Assembly (NCBI GenBank): GCA_964235605.1
Contig: CAXSCR010000003.1
Span: 124,001-188,000 of the forward strand
Reading direction: 5' to 3'
Length of the DNA: 64,000 bases
Source: DATCRE01 sp964235605
GTDB taxonomy: Bacteria > Bacteroidota > Bacteroidia > Cytophagales > Cyclobacteriaceae
This document shows, one piece after another, positions 53,349 to 62,692 of this stretch. Position 1 is the stretch's first letter. The number at the start of each line of letters is the position of its first letter. Position numbers and translations under genes: made by a program. A model generated the notes under the pieces. It saw nothing but the letters and a program-made list of their open reading frames with translations, made no database searches and was not told the DNA's origin.

Positions 53349-53367
53349 AGTAACATTTGGTGTTACT
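53349..53367. promoter_or_regulatory. Inverted repeat at a lipoprotein start
   Basis: AGTAACA (53349-53355) and TGTTACT (53361-53367) are perfect inverted repeats around a 5-nt loop, TTTGG. The site ends 3 nt before the lipoprotein start codon, where either a repressor or an RNA hairpin would affect translation or transcription. Confidence 0.4.
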
Positions 53368-53408
53368 AGAGGTTAGACAACTTTGAGGCCAGATTTTATT
53401 AAAACCAA

Positions 53409-53433
53409 AATGCCGGATGCGAGGTCCGGCATT
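53409..53433 (-). terminator. Terminator of the dcw cluster
   Basis: Arms AATGCCGGA (53409-53417) and TCCGGCATT (53425-53433) form a 9-bp stem with a 7-nt loop. On the minus strand TTTTGGTTTT follows. It is the first strong hairpin beyond ftsZ (about 215 nt after its stop) and probably ends the cell-wall/division transcript. Confidence 0.75.
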
Positions 53434-53579
53434 GATTTAATCTTGCGCCGATGCTAAAATGAATACAAGCGCCTTGTAAAATAAAATTGGCAAATCCGGT
53501 ACCGGCAAAAAATATTTACCACCAACAACCACTACGAACGGAGTAAATACCAGTCATACCGGAATGCCATACCTTTTTA

Positions 53580-53649
53580 GGGACGAGTTATGAGGGACGA
53601 AGTACGAGGTAAAGTGAATTAGTTCCTCGTACCTCTATCCTCGTACCTT
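53580..53649. repeat. Ten tandem heptads abutting the ftsZ stop
   Basis: Ten consecutive 7-mers without a slip, beginning GGGACGA, GTTATGA, GGGACGA and AGTACGA, and ending GTTCCTC, GTACCTC, TATCCTC and GTACCTT. The second half is partly complementary to the first (TACGAGG pairs with CCTCGTA), so the array can fold. The last unit overlaps the ftsZ stop codon. Confidence 0.75.
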
Positions 53650-55204
53650 AATCCACATTATCATGAAGAAATTTGTTATTGCCTAGAATGGTGTTATCAT
53701 CATTCAAATTATACTTGGATATAAATGGCTCTGATGAATGGGGTACATCTTGCATTTTGATACCTCTTCTTAAGTAAGCTGGTAAAGACCATTTTTCACT
53801 AAATTCTTCTTTAGTCATTTCTTGTTTACGACTTTGCTTAAGATGTTCTTTTCTATCAATTGCTTGTTGTTGTAATCTTTGTTTCGTTGAACGTAAACCC
53901 ATCATACCTTCATTATCTATAACTTGATCAGAATAATTTTCTGAGTTGGGATCGAAATCGTCATCTTTAAATAAACTTTCTTCACCATCATCTTCTTCAT
54001 TTTCATGGAAAGAAGAGTCTACTTTATTAAATGGTCCTGAAAATGATAATTCACGATCTTCACTTCGTTCATTACCTAAATCGGTTTTATTTTCTTCTTT
54101 ATTTCTTATTTGAAAATCTTTTTTTTCGTTGACAGAATTGTCTGGTGTAAACAGCCACGTTTGTCCACGATCAAGCTCATGAACCTTTTTTGCCGGGTCT
54201 TCTTTTTTCACATACATTCTACTCTCGCTAGTAAACCCGGTTGCAATTACAGTAACACGAATTCTATCACCTAACTCATCATCTACACCATGACCGAAGA
54301 TCATCTCAGCTTCATCACCTGCTTGGCCTTGTATGTACTCTGTTATCTCCGTAAGCTCATCCATTTGTAACTCAGCCTCAACACCAGAGATGATAGAAAG
54401 AAGAATCTTCTTTGCTCCCATGATGTCTTTGTTATCAAGAAGCGGAGATGCCAACGCACCTTCTGCAGCTTTTCTAGCCCTGTTCTCTCCACGTGTTTCT
54501 GCTGCTCCCATTACCGCTGCACCTGCATTGTGCATTACAGTACGCACGTCTTGAAAATCGACGTTAACATAACCTGCAAGTGTTATAATTTCGGCAATGC
54601 CTTTGGCAGCAGTTGTTAATATATTATCAGCTTGCGCGAATGCCTGCCCAATTGAAAGATTACCATAAATCTCTCGTAGCTTATCATTAAGAATAACAAG
54701 CACCGTATCACAATTTTGACGGAAGGCTTCAATACCCATCTCGCCTTGCATCATTTTCTTTTTTCCTTCAAAGGAGAAAGGTGCAGTGACGATACCCACC
54801 GTAAGGATATCCATATCTTTTGCAATCTTCGCTATAACAGGCGCTGCACCTGTACCAGTGCCTCCACCCATACCTGCTGTTATGAAAACCATTTTGGTTC
54901 CCACTAACATCTCACGAATTTGGTCCTTGCTTTCAAGCGCCGCATTCTTTCCTACTTCAGGATTTGCACCACAACCTAATCCTTCTGTTAGGTTAGCACC
55001 TATCTGAAGTTTATTTGGTATTGGACTGCCATTAAGAGCCTGGTTGTCGGTGTTACAAACCACAAACTCAACATCTTTAATGCCTTGCTTATACATGTGG
55101 TTAACTGCATTACTACCTCCCCCACCAACACCAATTACCTTAATGATTGAGCGTGGCTGACTATGTTTGGGGATTTCAAATTTGTATGATCCGGTTTCAA
55201 ACAT
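53648..55204 (-). CDS. ftsZ: Cell division protein FtsZ
   Basis: The 518-residue tubulin-like GTPase that forms the Z ring. The GTP-binding signature is GGGTGTGAAP (113-122). The T7-type synergy region is 'DKLREIYGNLSIGQAF' and the core ends near residue 330. An acidic, variable linker (about 335-465) follows, then the FtsA-binding peptide SLPAYLRRGI (473-482). A further 36 residues, ending LHDNVD, are characteristic of Bacteroidota FtsZ. It is the last gene of the cluster, 138 nt after ftsA, with heptad arrays on both sides and a terminator downstream. Cytoplasmic, at mid-cell. Confidence 0.98.
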   Translation of the reverse strand: MFETGSYKFEIPKHSQPRSIIKVIGVGGGGSNAVNHMYKQGIKDVEFVVCNTDNQALNGSPIPNKLQIGANLTEGLGCGANPEVGKNAALESKDQIREMLVGTKMVFITAGMGGGTGTGAAPVIAKIAKDMDILTVGIVTAPFSFEGKKKMMQGEMGIEAFRQNCDTVLVILNDKLREIYGNLSIGQAFAQADNILTTAAKGIAEIITLAGYVNVDFQDVRTVMHNAGAAVMGAAETRGENRARKAAEGALASPLLDNKDIMGAKKILLSIISGVEAELQMDELTEITEYIQGQAGDEAEMIFGHGVDDELGDRIRVTVIATGFTSESRMYVKKEDPAKKVHELDRGQTWLFTPDNSVNEKKDFQIRNKEENKTDLGNERSEDRELSFSGPFNKVDSSFHENEEDDGEESLFKDDDFDPNSENYSDQVIDNEGMMGLRSTKQRLQQQAIDRKEHLKQSRKQEMTKEEFSEKWSLPAYLRRGIKMQDVPHSSEPFISKYNLNDDNTILGNNKFLHDNVD

Positions 55205-55310
55205 GATATTATTCTTTTAAGTGGTTGTTCGTTTAATTACTGGCTATATAATTTTAGCCTTTGGTTTTTGATGTGTCAATGCTTAACGAGGTAATTACGA
55301 TAACCCAATC

Positions 55311-55342
55311 TGCACATTTGCACATTGATAATTGACAATTAA
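55311..55342. repeat. Heptad array abutting the ftsA stop
   Basis: Units TGCACAT, TTGCACA, TTGATAA and TTGACAA, then TTAA up to the ftsA stop (TCA on this strand), keep a 7-nt period. The array lies in the 138-bp ftsA-ftsZ spacer; weaker heptads may extend to about 55284. Confidence 0.6.
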
Positions 55343-56653
55343 TCAGTATTCGTTTTTACTATCAAGATCATCGATCAACAAACTTTTGGTTTTATTGAGA
55401 ATGTCGTTGAAGAAATTCTTTGAAGAGACAAGCGGCTTCTTCACTTTAGCCACGATCTTAACTACTTCGCGAGCCTCCTTGTAGCGATCTTCTCTTTCAT
55501 CAAGGGAGCGGAAACCGGAGAGCACAAGACCAACAGCTGTTGCGTACATAGGACTTTTAACAGCCTCTATTTTGCCTTTGCCCAGATGCTCATTCGGATA
55601 ACCGATGCGGGTGTCCATACCGGTCATGTATTCAACTAATTGTTTCAGGCTGCTGAGTTGTGCACCGCCACCCGTGATAACGATACCACCAGCAAGTCGA
55701 TTCTCAAATCCTGAATTTATAATTTCGGTATGTGCCATTTCAATGATCTCCTCCATTCTAGCTTGAATGATGTTCGAAAGATTCTTTACAGAAATTTCTT
55801 TCGATGCACGATTTCTTATTCCAGGTATAGAAACAATTTCATTGGGACTAGCTTCTTCTGCTATGGCTTTTCCAAACATGGTTTTTAAGCGCTCTGCTTG
55901 TTGCGGCAGAACCATAAGACCTTGCTTGATATCATTGGTAACAATATTTCCACCGAATGGAATAACTGCTGTATGACGAATTATATTATCATAAAATATG
56001 GCGATATCAGTTGTACCACCACCAATGTCAATCAAACAAACACCCGCTTCCTTTTCTTCTTCGCTCAGTACAGCAAGACTTGAAGCTAAGGGTTCAAGTA
56101 TAAGATCGGAAATTTCCAGATTACCTCTGCGTACACATTTATTGATGTTATTGATTGCATTTGTCTGCGCGGTGATGATATGAAAATCAGCTTCCAATCT
56201 AACACCTGACATACCCACAGGTTCCTTAATGCCATCTTCATAATCTACCATGTAATCTTGTGGCATTACGTGGATGATCTGGCTTCCTGGCGGAACAACC
56301 ATGCGATACATATCTTGTGTAAGACGTTCAACATCATCTATTGCTATCTCATCTTCTTTAGAAGATCTGGTGATACCACCGTGTTGAATAAAGCTCCGAA
56401 TGTGTTGGCCTGCGATGCCTACATTAACCACACCTATATCAATGCCTGATTGATCACTTGCCTCTCTCATTGCTTTTTCAATAGCATGCACTGTCTTATC
56501 AATATTATAGACAATCCCTTTTACGACGCCTTCTGATTCAGCTTTGCCCATGCCAAGTACTTCTAACTTGCCAAATTCATTTTTGCGTCCAACGATAGCA
56601 CAAATTTTTGTTGTGCCTATGTCGAGCCCGACTACTATTTTTTCATTTTCCAT
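55343..56653 (-). CDS. ftsA: Cell division protein FtsA
   Basis: The 436-residue actin-like protein that tethers FtsZ to the membrane. Phosphate 1 loop 'VVGLDIGTTKICAIVG' is at about 6-21, the SHS2/1C domain at about 85-165, phosphate 2 'VCLIDIGGGTTDIAIF' near 208-223 and the adenosine motif 'GGIVITGGGAQL' near 315-326. The C-terminal region 'KKPLVSSKNFFNDILNKTKSLLIDDL' could be the membrane-binding helix. Length is typical. It lies between ftsQ and ftsZ in the usual order, with spacers that carry heptad arrays. Confidence 0.97.
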   Translation of the reverse strand: MENEKIVVGLDIGTTKICAIVGRKNEFGKLEVLGMGKAESEGVVKGIVYNIDKTVHAIEKAMREASDQSGIDIGVVNVGIAGQHIRSFIQHGGITRSSKEDEIAIDDVERLTQDMYRMVVPPGSQIIHVMPQDYMVDYEDGIKEPVGMSGVRLEADFHIITAQTNAINNINKCVRRGNLEISDLILEPLASSLAVLSEEEKEAGVCLIDIGGGTTDIAIFYDNIIRHTAVIPFGGNIVTNDIKQGLMVLPQQAERLKTMFGKAIAEEASPNEIVSIPGIRNRASKEISVKNLSNIIQARMEEIIEMAHTEIINSGFENRLAGGIVITGGGAQLSSLKQLVEYMTGMDTRIGYPNEHLGKGKIEAVKSPMYATAVGLVLSGFRSLDEREDRYKEAREVVKIVAKVKKPLVSSKNFFNDILNKTKSLLIDDLDSKNEY

Positions 56654-56695
56654 GGCTGTATACTTAATTTTTTTATAGTGGTTGTTTTTTTAAGC

Positions 56696-56821
56696 TTCTA
56701 GTTACTAGCTGCTATTTGCTAGCTTGTGTGTGCTGTTAATTTTAATTTATAATTTGTACCTCATTGTGTAATCTTCAAATATTTACCTTCGTTCCTCGTT
56801 CCTCGTCAATCGTCCCTCGTC
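56696..56821. repeat. Long heptad array between ftsQ and ftsA
   Basis: Eighteen 7-mers fill the spacer up to the ftsQ stop. The first group (TTCTAGT, TACTAGC, TGCTATT, TGCTAGC) and the last group (CTTCGTT, CCTCGTT, CCTCGTC, AATCGTC, CCTCGTC) are clear; the AT-rich middle is more degenerate but stays in phase. The units are unlike those in the other spacers. Confidence 0.7.
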
Positions 56822-57586
56822 TTACTCCGCAACTATTTGTCCTTCATATTGTAAGTTGACGCGCTTATATTTACTCCATCCTTTAGTAGGAAGAATTTCT
56901 TTATAAAATATTTTTAGTTTCTTAAACTTTGCTCCCACATTGTCGGGTTGGCCAAATTCTATTAGCTCATCTCCTACTTGTGGATATAGGGTAATATTCG
57001 CTTTGGTGTCAATATCCAGTTGCGCTACTTGCGCATTCCAAAACTCATCGTCACGAATGGTATTGATCATGGCAATTAGCTCCTTACCTTCTTCACTCAA
57101 ATTAAGATTCTCTTGTTGTAATAGTTTACGTACATACAATCCGCTTATTAGAACAACACGTGTTGAGAATTTTTCTGATACAGGCATTATTGTTCCATCT
57201 TCAGCGATATAACCATCAGGGCCATCATTACGAACTATACGGGCAATTGGTCTTCTGAGCTCCACCTTCACTACTAAATTACCTTTGATGTCAGTGTACA
57301 ACTGCGCATCTTTTACAAAACGATCACCTCTTATTTTCTTTTCGATTGCTTTTAGTCCTACTTTATTTATGCCCGCACCGCGCAAATTTTCCTGGCTGAT
57401 GTTCATTAAATGCATAATGTCACTCTCATCTAAAAAATGATTTTCATTGATGTTTTCTATTTTAATCTCAATATCTTGTATAGCAACACTTCCTTGCTTA
57501 CGTTCAGTGAACGCAATCAAAAAGAGTACCACCAGCACTACTGCTGTGATCTTCATTTCACGCTTTATGTTTAACTTAAACTTCAT
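56822..57586 (-). CDS. ftsQ: Cell division protein FtsQ/DivIB
   Basis: A 254-residue bitopic divisome protein. A short basic N-terminus and one membrane helix ('ITAVVLVVLFLIAFTE', about 13-28) are followed by a POTRA-like region ('IEIKIENINENHFLDESDIMHLM') and a beta domain ('GNLVVKVELRRPIARIVRNDG', 'YIAEDGTIMPV'). It links the cytoplasmic ring to the periplasmic synthases. The start at 57586 overlaps the end of murC by 11 nt; an internal ATG at 57556 would also keep the membrane helix. The product is typical in size for Bacteroidota. Confidence 0.92.
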   Translation of the reverse strand: MKFKLNIKREMKITAVVLVVLFLIAFTERKQGSVAIQDIEIKIENINENHFLDESDIMHLMNISQENLRGAGINKVGLKAIEKKIRGDRFVKDAQLYTDIKGNLVVKVELRRPIARIVRNDGPDGYIAEDGTIMPVSEKFSTRVVLISGLYVRKLLQQENLNLSEEGKELIAMINTIRDDEFWNAQVAQLDIDTKANITLYPQVGDELIEFGQPDNVGAKFKKLKIFYKEILPTKGWSKYKRVNLQYEGQIVAE

Positions 57587-58970
57587 AGCGTGTAGTCAAC
57601 ATATTTTTAATGGGTTCAACAAAAGTATCAATATCACCCGCACCTATAGTAACAAGAACTTCAACATCAAGCTCACCCAGTTTCTCCATAAGATCACTCT
57701 TATTACATCTAATCTTTACCGGGCTCGTAACATTATTAAAAATCATATCAGAATCAACACCAGCAATTGGCAACTCGCGTGCAGGATAAATATCCATAAG
57801 TAATAACTCATCAGCCATGCTCAAGGTTTTTGAGAATCCTTCTGCAAAATCGCGTGTGCGAGAGTATAAATGTGGCTGAAAGATTACCGTTAGTTTACGT
57901 TGGGAGTACATAGACTTCATGGATCTTAAAAATGCTTCAATCTCTGTAGGATGATGCGCGTAATCATCTACATAAATTACTTTTCTGTCTTTGATTACAA
58001 ATTCAAATCTTCGTTTTACTCCTGTGAATGATTCCAGCGCCTTTTTTATGGTAGGCACATCAACACCAGCTAAGTGCGCAGCAACAGAGGCAGCAATAGC
58101 ATTTTCAATGTTATGAAAACCGGGGACACCGAGCCTGATATGTTGAACCTTCCCGAAACCGTGAAGATCAAACTCAAAAAATCCGCTTTTGGCGGTAATG
58201 TTGCCGGCAAAAAACTGTCCCCGGCTCATGCTATAAATGCTTTTCGAAACGTGTGTAACGCCTTCTGTTAATAACTCGTCAATCGATTCGTGAATAATTA
58301 ATGAGCCGCCTTTATTGATTTGTTTAATGTAGTCTTTAAATGAGGTAATTAAACTTTCATGATTGCCATAGATGTCAAGATGATCTGCATCAGCAGAGGT
58401 TATTATGGCAATTTCAGGAAACAAGCGAAGGAATGAACGATCAAATTCATCTGCCTCTGCTACTACGATTGTGTTTTTATTTACATCACCTTCCATTACG
58501 AGATTAGATGAATAATTGGTTGTTATCCCGCCAAGAAAGGCAACCATACTTTTTCCAGCTGTTTTTAAAATATGCGCTACCATGGAAGATGTTGTTGTCT
58601 TGCCATGTGTACCGGCGATACCAATTGTTTTATAGCCCGTTGATATAAGACCCAGCACCTCGGCGCGTTTCATGATGGTATAACCCTGTGCTTTTAAAAA
58701 AGCATGCTCTTTATGGTCTTGTGGAATAGCTGGGGTAAACACCACTAACGTCTTTTCTTTTTCATCTTTAACTTCTTTAGGTATCAGATTCACGTTATCT
58801 TCGTAGTGAATAGACATCCCTTCATCAGATAGAGAAATTGTAAGTGTTGTTGAAGTTTTATCATAACCTGATACCCTCATACCACTTTTAATAAACCACC
58901 TAGCCAGGGCACTCATACCTATGCCACCAATTCCTAGGAAATAAATATTTTTATATTGTTCTAATTTCAC
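57576..58970 (-). CDS. murC: UDP-N-acetylmuramate--L-alanine ligase MurC
   Basis: The 464-residue ATP-dependent ligase adds the first amino acid, L-Ala, to UDP-MurNAc. The N-terminal Rossmann part has 'IYFLGIGGIGMSALARWF', the central ATP loop is GTHGKTT (120-126), and later blocks are 'VAEADEFDRSFL', 'ADHLDIYGNHESL' and 'VDDYAHHPTEI' (about 330-340). Length is normal. It overlaps murG by 4 nt (ATGA) and ftsQ by 11 nt, so these genes are translationally coupled. Cytoplasmic. Confidence 0.98.
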   Translation of the reverse strand: MKLEQYKNIYFLGIGGIGMSALARWFIKSGMRVSGYDKTSTTLTISLSDEGMSIHYEDNVNLIPKEVKDEKEKTLVVFTPAIPQDHKEHAFLKAQGYTIMKRAEVLGLISTGYKTIGIAGTHGKTTTSSMVAHILKTAGKSMVAFLGGITTNYSSNLVMEGDVNKNTIVVAEADEFDRSFLRLFPEIAIITSADADHLDIYGNHESLITSFKDYIKQINKGGSLIIHESIDELLTEGVTHVSKSIYSMSRGQFFAGNITAKSGFFEFDLHGFGKVQHIRLGVPGFHNIENAIAASVAAHLAGVDVPTIKKALESFTGVKRRFEFVIKDRKVIYVDDYAHHPTEIEAFLRSMKSMYSQRKLTVIFQPHLYSRTRDFAEGFSKTLSMADELLLMDIYPARELPIAGVDSDMIFNNVTSPVKIRCNKSDLMEKLGELDVEVLVTIGAGDIDTFVEPIKNMLTTRYEV

Positions 58971-60112
58971 TTTGTCTGGATTAATTTCTCTATTTCATTT
59001 ACTATATCTATAGTGGCATTTGGTTTGGCCAGCTTACCAATGTTCTCGCTAAACTTTTGAGCACGTTGGTCATCAAATACTAATCTCAAACCCTCATCTA
59101 CCAATAAGTCATTTGCATCTTTATCTGCAATCATTAAGGCGGCATTTTTATTTACTAGCGCCATTGCATTCTTAGTCTGATGATCTTCAGCAACGTTTGG
59201 TGATGGGACTAGAATTGCAGGCTTCATAGCGATGCATAATTCAGAAACAGCCAGTGCTCCTGATCGCGAGATCACAACATCAGCTGCAGCATAAGCCAAA
59301 TCCATTTCACGAACAAAGTCTTGAACGCGTATGAAAAATAAATTACGATTGCCTAATAGCGCCTTATAAGATTCATAATAAATTTTACCAGTTTGCCAGA
59401 TTACTTGTACTTGAGCATCTATTAATTTATCAATGCCGGCAAGAATACTTTCATTAATAGTACGTGCACCCAGGCTACCGCCTATAATTAAAATTGTTCT
59501 TTTATCGGCCGAGAAACCAAAATGAGCTAATCCTTTTTCACGCTTATCAGCAATGGTTAAAATATCTTTCCTAACAGGATTACCAGTTACTACAATTTTA
59601 TCTTTTGGAAAATACTTTTCCATTCCTTCATAGGCAACACAAACTTTACTCACTTTCTCCGCCACTTGCTTATTTGCTAAACCAGCAAATGAATTTTGCT
59701 CTTGTACAATGGAAGGAATACGAGCCCTTGTTGCCGCTAACATGATTGGGCCGCTTGCATACCCGCCTGTACCAATTACTACTTGTGGTTTAAACCGTCT
59801 AATTACACCCACTGCTTTAACATAACTTACAATGAGCTTTACTGGAAAAAGTAAGTTCGATAACTTCAGACTTCTTTGAAGACCGCTGATCCATAAGCCG
59901 ACAATTTTATATCCTGCTTCAGGTACACGGGTCATCTCCATCTTTCCTTTAGCACCTACAAAAAGTATTTGTGCATCCGGGTGACGTTCTCTAAACAAGT
60001 TAGCAATGGCTACCGCAGGAAAAATGTGTCCGCCGGTTCCTCCGCCACTGATGATGATTCGATATGGTTTTGTTTTGGTTATAATTTTATTTTTTAAGTA
60101 GCCCACGCACAA
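58967..60112 (-). CDS. murG: Lipid II synthase MurG
   Basis: The 381-residue glycosyltransferase adds GlcNAc to lipid I on the inner face of the membrane. The N-terminal GGGTGGHIFPA is at 23-33, 'VIGTGGYASGPIMLAA' forms the lipid-side region, and 'ILIIGGSLGARTINE' and 'SRSGALAVSELC' are the UDP-GlcNAc-binding motifs. There is no ATG before the conserved core: the frame can start only at TTG 60112 or GTG 60106. Directly upstream, the entire 55-nt gap to ftsW is a heptad array. It overlaps murC by 4 nt. Confidence 0.96.
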   Translation of the reverse strand: MCVGYLKNKIITKTKPYRIIISGGGTGGHIFPAVAIANLFRERHPDAQILFVGAKGKMEMTRVPEAGYKIVGLWISGLQRSLKLSNLLFPVKLIVSYVKAVGVIRRFKPQVVIGTGGYASGPIMLAATRARIPSIVQEQNSFAGLANKQVAEKVSKVCVAYEGMEKYFPKDKIVVTGNPVRKDILTIADKREKGLAHFGFSADKRTILIIGGSLGARTINESILAGIDKLIDAQVQVIWQTGKIYYESYKALLGNRNLFFIRVQDFVREMDLAYAAADVVISRSGALAVSELCIAMKPAILVPSPNVAEDHQTKNAMALVNKNAALMIADKDANDLLVDEGLRLVFDDQRAQKFSENIGKLAKPNATIDIVNEIEKLIQTK

Positions 60113-60168
60113 TTTTAACTTTCTATATTCTATTAACTCCTATTAACTTTTAACTACTAACTACTAAC
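60113..60168. repeat. Eight heptads filling the murG-ftsW gap
   Basis: TTTTAAC, TTTCTAT, ATTCTAT, TAACTCC, TATTAAC, TTTTAAC, TACTAAC and TACTAAC follow one another exactly, from the base before the murG start to the ftsW stop. The whole spacer is made of the array, with no room left for another element. Confidence 0.75.
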
Positions 60169-61346
60169 TACGCCGCCTTTGCAGCCACATTCTTACTCTC
60201 TTTCGCTTCCAAAGTTTGTGTTGGTTGTTTGTAAGTCTCATCGCGTTCGCCACGACTCACACTTAATATTATTCCGATGGAAAGGCCAGTAAAAACCATG
60301 GATGTACCACCCATAGAAATCAATGGCAATGGCTGACCTGTTATTGGACCTAGGCCTACAACAACACCCATGTTAACCATGGCCTGGCAGACCAAATCGA
60401 AACTCAATCCTGCCGAAAGCAATCCACCAAATGCACGTTCACTATTATAGGCGGCTTTCATTCCCCGATGAAGAAGAATGAGATACAATACCAATACAAT
60501 CACACCACCAATCATTCCATACTCTTCGATAACAATAGCATAAACGAAATCTGAATAAGGATGTGGAAGGATGTTTCTTTGATCACTATTTCCTGGACCT
60601 TTACCTACCACACCACCAGTAGCTACAGCAATGCGTGCATGTTTAGCTTGAAATGGTAGTTCATTATTATTAACGAAACTTAGAATGCGGTTCTTTGCTG
60701 TTTCACCACGTACACCAAACTTAATAGCCAATGCACCAAATAATATCCCTACAAAAATCAACATTGCCAGATACTTAGTAGGTACACGCCCAATGAACAT
60801 AATTAACATGCAAGTGATAAGAAGCAAAACAGCCGTTGATAAATTGGTTAATGCAATCAAGCCGCAAATTACGCCACACCAAAATAGTATTGGAATAAGC
60901 GAAGCTTTTATGTCATCAATATTTTGTTGACTTTTTGAAAGCATACTAGCCAGATTCACTATCAATGCAAGACTAGCGAAATCTGAAGGCTGAAAAGATC
61001 CAATCACCGGAATGCTAATCCACCGCGCTGCATCATTTAAGCTAACTCCATTTGTAAAAGTATAAATGAGCAACGGTATGCTAACCCACAAAGCAAGTTT
61101 AGAGATCCTAGAGTAATATCTGTAATCAACTTTGTGAGCAAACCACATAGCCGCTAAACCGACAAATACGGTAATGGTATGCTTTAATAAAAAGCTCTCC
61201 GGACTTTGAGTCCTTTTATAAGCTAAGGTTCCTATTGAGCTATACACAACTAAAATACTGATCAACGATAAAGCAAATACAACCGCCCAGATTACCCGGT
61301 CGCCTTGTAAATTTTTATCAGCCCATTCTTTAAACTTAAACATCAT
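60168..61346 (-). CDS. ftsW: Septal glycosyltransferase FtsW (SEDS family)
   Basis: A 392-residue polytopic membrane protein of the SEDS family with about ten helices. Family marks are 'KHTITVFVGLAAMWFAHKVDYR', the extracytoplasmic 'VGKGPGNSDQRNILPHPYSDFVYAIVIEEYG' with its conserved Asp/Glu, and near the C-terminus 'GPITGQPLPLISMGGTSMVF'. FtsW polymerises lipid II into septal glycan with a class B penicillin-binding protein. The position between murD and murG supports FtsW rather than RodA. It overlaps murD by 4 nt. Confidence 0.95.
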   Translation of the reverse strand: MMFKFKEWADKNLQGDRVIWAVVFALSLISILVVYSSIGTLAYKRTQSPESFLLKHTITVFVGLAAMWFAHKVDYRYYSRISKLALWVSIPLLIYTFTNGVSLNDAARWISIPVIGSFQPSDFASLALIVNLASMLSKSQQNIDDIKASLIPILFWCGVICGLIALTNLSTAVLLLITCMLIMFIGRVPTKYLAMLIFVGILFGALAIKFGVRGETAKNRILSFVNNNELPFQAKHARIAVATGGVVGKGPGNSDQRNILPHPYSDFVYAIVIEEYGMIGGVIVLVLYLILLHRGMKAAYNSERAFGGLLSAGLSFDLVCQAMVNMGVVVGLGPITGQPLPLISMGGTSMVFTGLSIGIILSVSRGERDETYKQPTQTLEAKESKNVAAKAA

Positions 61347-62692
61347 TTCTCTATTTCCTGTTTTAATTCTAAAACCGCTTTGCGAAACTGATCTCCTCTA
61401 TCTTCATAGTTTTTAAAAAGATCAAAACTTGCACAAGCAGGAGAAAGTAAAACCACATCTCCTTGTTGTGCCTCTTCCAGGGCTAAACGCACAAGATCTT
61501 TTACACTTTGCGTTTCCTTAATTGTAGCAACGACGTCACTAAATGCTTTCTTTAATTTGTCATTTTCTTTACCTAGACAAATTAAAGCACGTACTTTTTT
61601 CTGAACTTGATCCTTGATGATGTTGTAATCATTTCCCTTATCAACACCACCTGCTATCCACACCAATGGTTTTTCATAGCTGCCCAGCGCATATACAACA
61701 GAGTCTACGTTTGTTGCTTTTGAGTCATTGATAAACTCTACACCATTGATGGTAGCTACCGACTCCAATCTATGCGGCGCGTTCTTAAATGTCTTTAAAC
61801 CTGATTTTATTTTTTCAACACCGACTCCTGCAAGATTCACTGCAGTAACCGCGGCCATTGTATTGATTAAATTATGTGGTCCGTTCAATGTTGTTTCACG
61901 CTGTGCTATACCGAACTTTGTATTCAGATTGAACTGCATCTGCGTGCCATCAAAATGCACAATTGAAGTTATGTTTTTTAGTGAGACCGGTAGTTTTGCC
62001 GGTTGAATATTACGTTGCGATACTTCTTTAGCGATCACTTCATCTTCACTATAGTAAATAAAGTATTGATTAGCAGTCATGTTTTGGATTATCTGCAACT
62101 TAGCGTCTACATACTTTTGCATTGTATACGCATAGCGATCTAAATGATCAGGTGTTATATTCAATAAGATGGCTATTTCAGGTTGGAATTTTTTAGTTCC
62201 ATCTAACTGAAAGCTGCTCATTTCTAATACATACCAGTCGAATTTCTTCTCAACTACTTGTCTCGCCATGCTAAAACCAACATTCCCTGCAAGCGCTACA
62301 TTGATGCCTGCTTCTTTCATCAGGTGATACGTCAGCAGCGTAGTTGTTGTCTTACCGTTTGTTCCTGTTATGGCTATTATTTTTGCGTTTGTGTAACGCG
62401 ATGCAAATTCAATCTCATCTATTATAGGTATTCCAGCCGACTTTAACTTTTTAATAATGTCTGCTTTATCAGGTATACCCGGGCTCTTAATGATAAGTTG
62501 AGCATTTAAAATTTTATCTTCTGTGTGTTGTCCTTCTTCAAATGCTATGCCTTGTTGCTGCAACTCCGCTTTGTATTTATCTTTTAATTGACCCTGGTCA
62601 GATAAAAAAACATCATAGCCCTTCTCTTTCGCAAGAAGCGCTCCTCCTGTTCCACTTTCTCCTCCTCCTAATATGGCAATGCGGTCTCTCAT
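61343..62692 (-). CDS. murD: UDP-MurNAc-L-Ala--D-glutamate ligase MurD
   Basis: The 449-residue ligase adds D-Glu to UDP-MurNAc-L-Ala. The N-terminus 'RIAILGGGESGTGGALLAKEKG' binds the uridine part, the ATP loop is GTNGKTT (110-116), and 'LLNITPDHLDRY', 'PHRLESVATINGVEFINDSKATN' and 'LLSPACASFDLFKNYEDRG' are the conserved later blocks. Length is normal. It overlaps both mraY and ftsW by 4 nt, so the three are probably co-translated. Cytoplasmic. Confidence 0.98.
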   Translation of the reverse strand: MRDRIAILGGGESGTGGALLAKEKGYDVFLSDQGQLKDKYKAELQQQGIAFEEGQHTEDKILNAQLIIKSPGIPDKADIIKKLKSAGIPIIDEIEFASRYTNAKIIAITGTNGKTTTTLLTYHLMKEAGINVALAGNVGFSMARQVVEKKFDWYVLEMSSFQLDGTKKFQPEIAILLNITPDHLDRYAYTMQKYVDAKLQIIQNMTANQYFIYYSEDEVIAKEVSQRNIQPAKLPVSLKNITSIVHFDGTQMQFNLNTKFGIAQRETTLNGPHNLINTMAAVTAVNLAGVGVEKIKSGLKTFKNAPHRLESVATINGVEFINDSKATNVDSVVYALGSYEKPLVWIAGGVDKGNDYNIIKDQVQKKVRALICLGKENDKLKKAFSDVVATIKETQSVKDLVRLALEEAQQGDVVLLSPACASFDLFKNYEDRGDQFRKAVLELKQEIEK

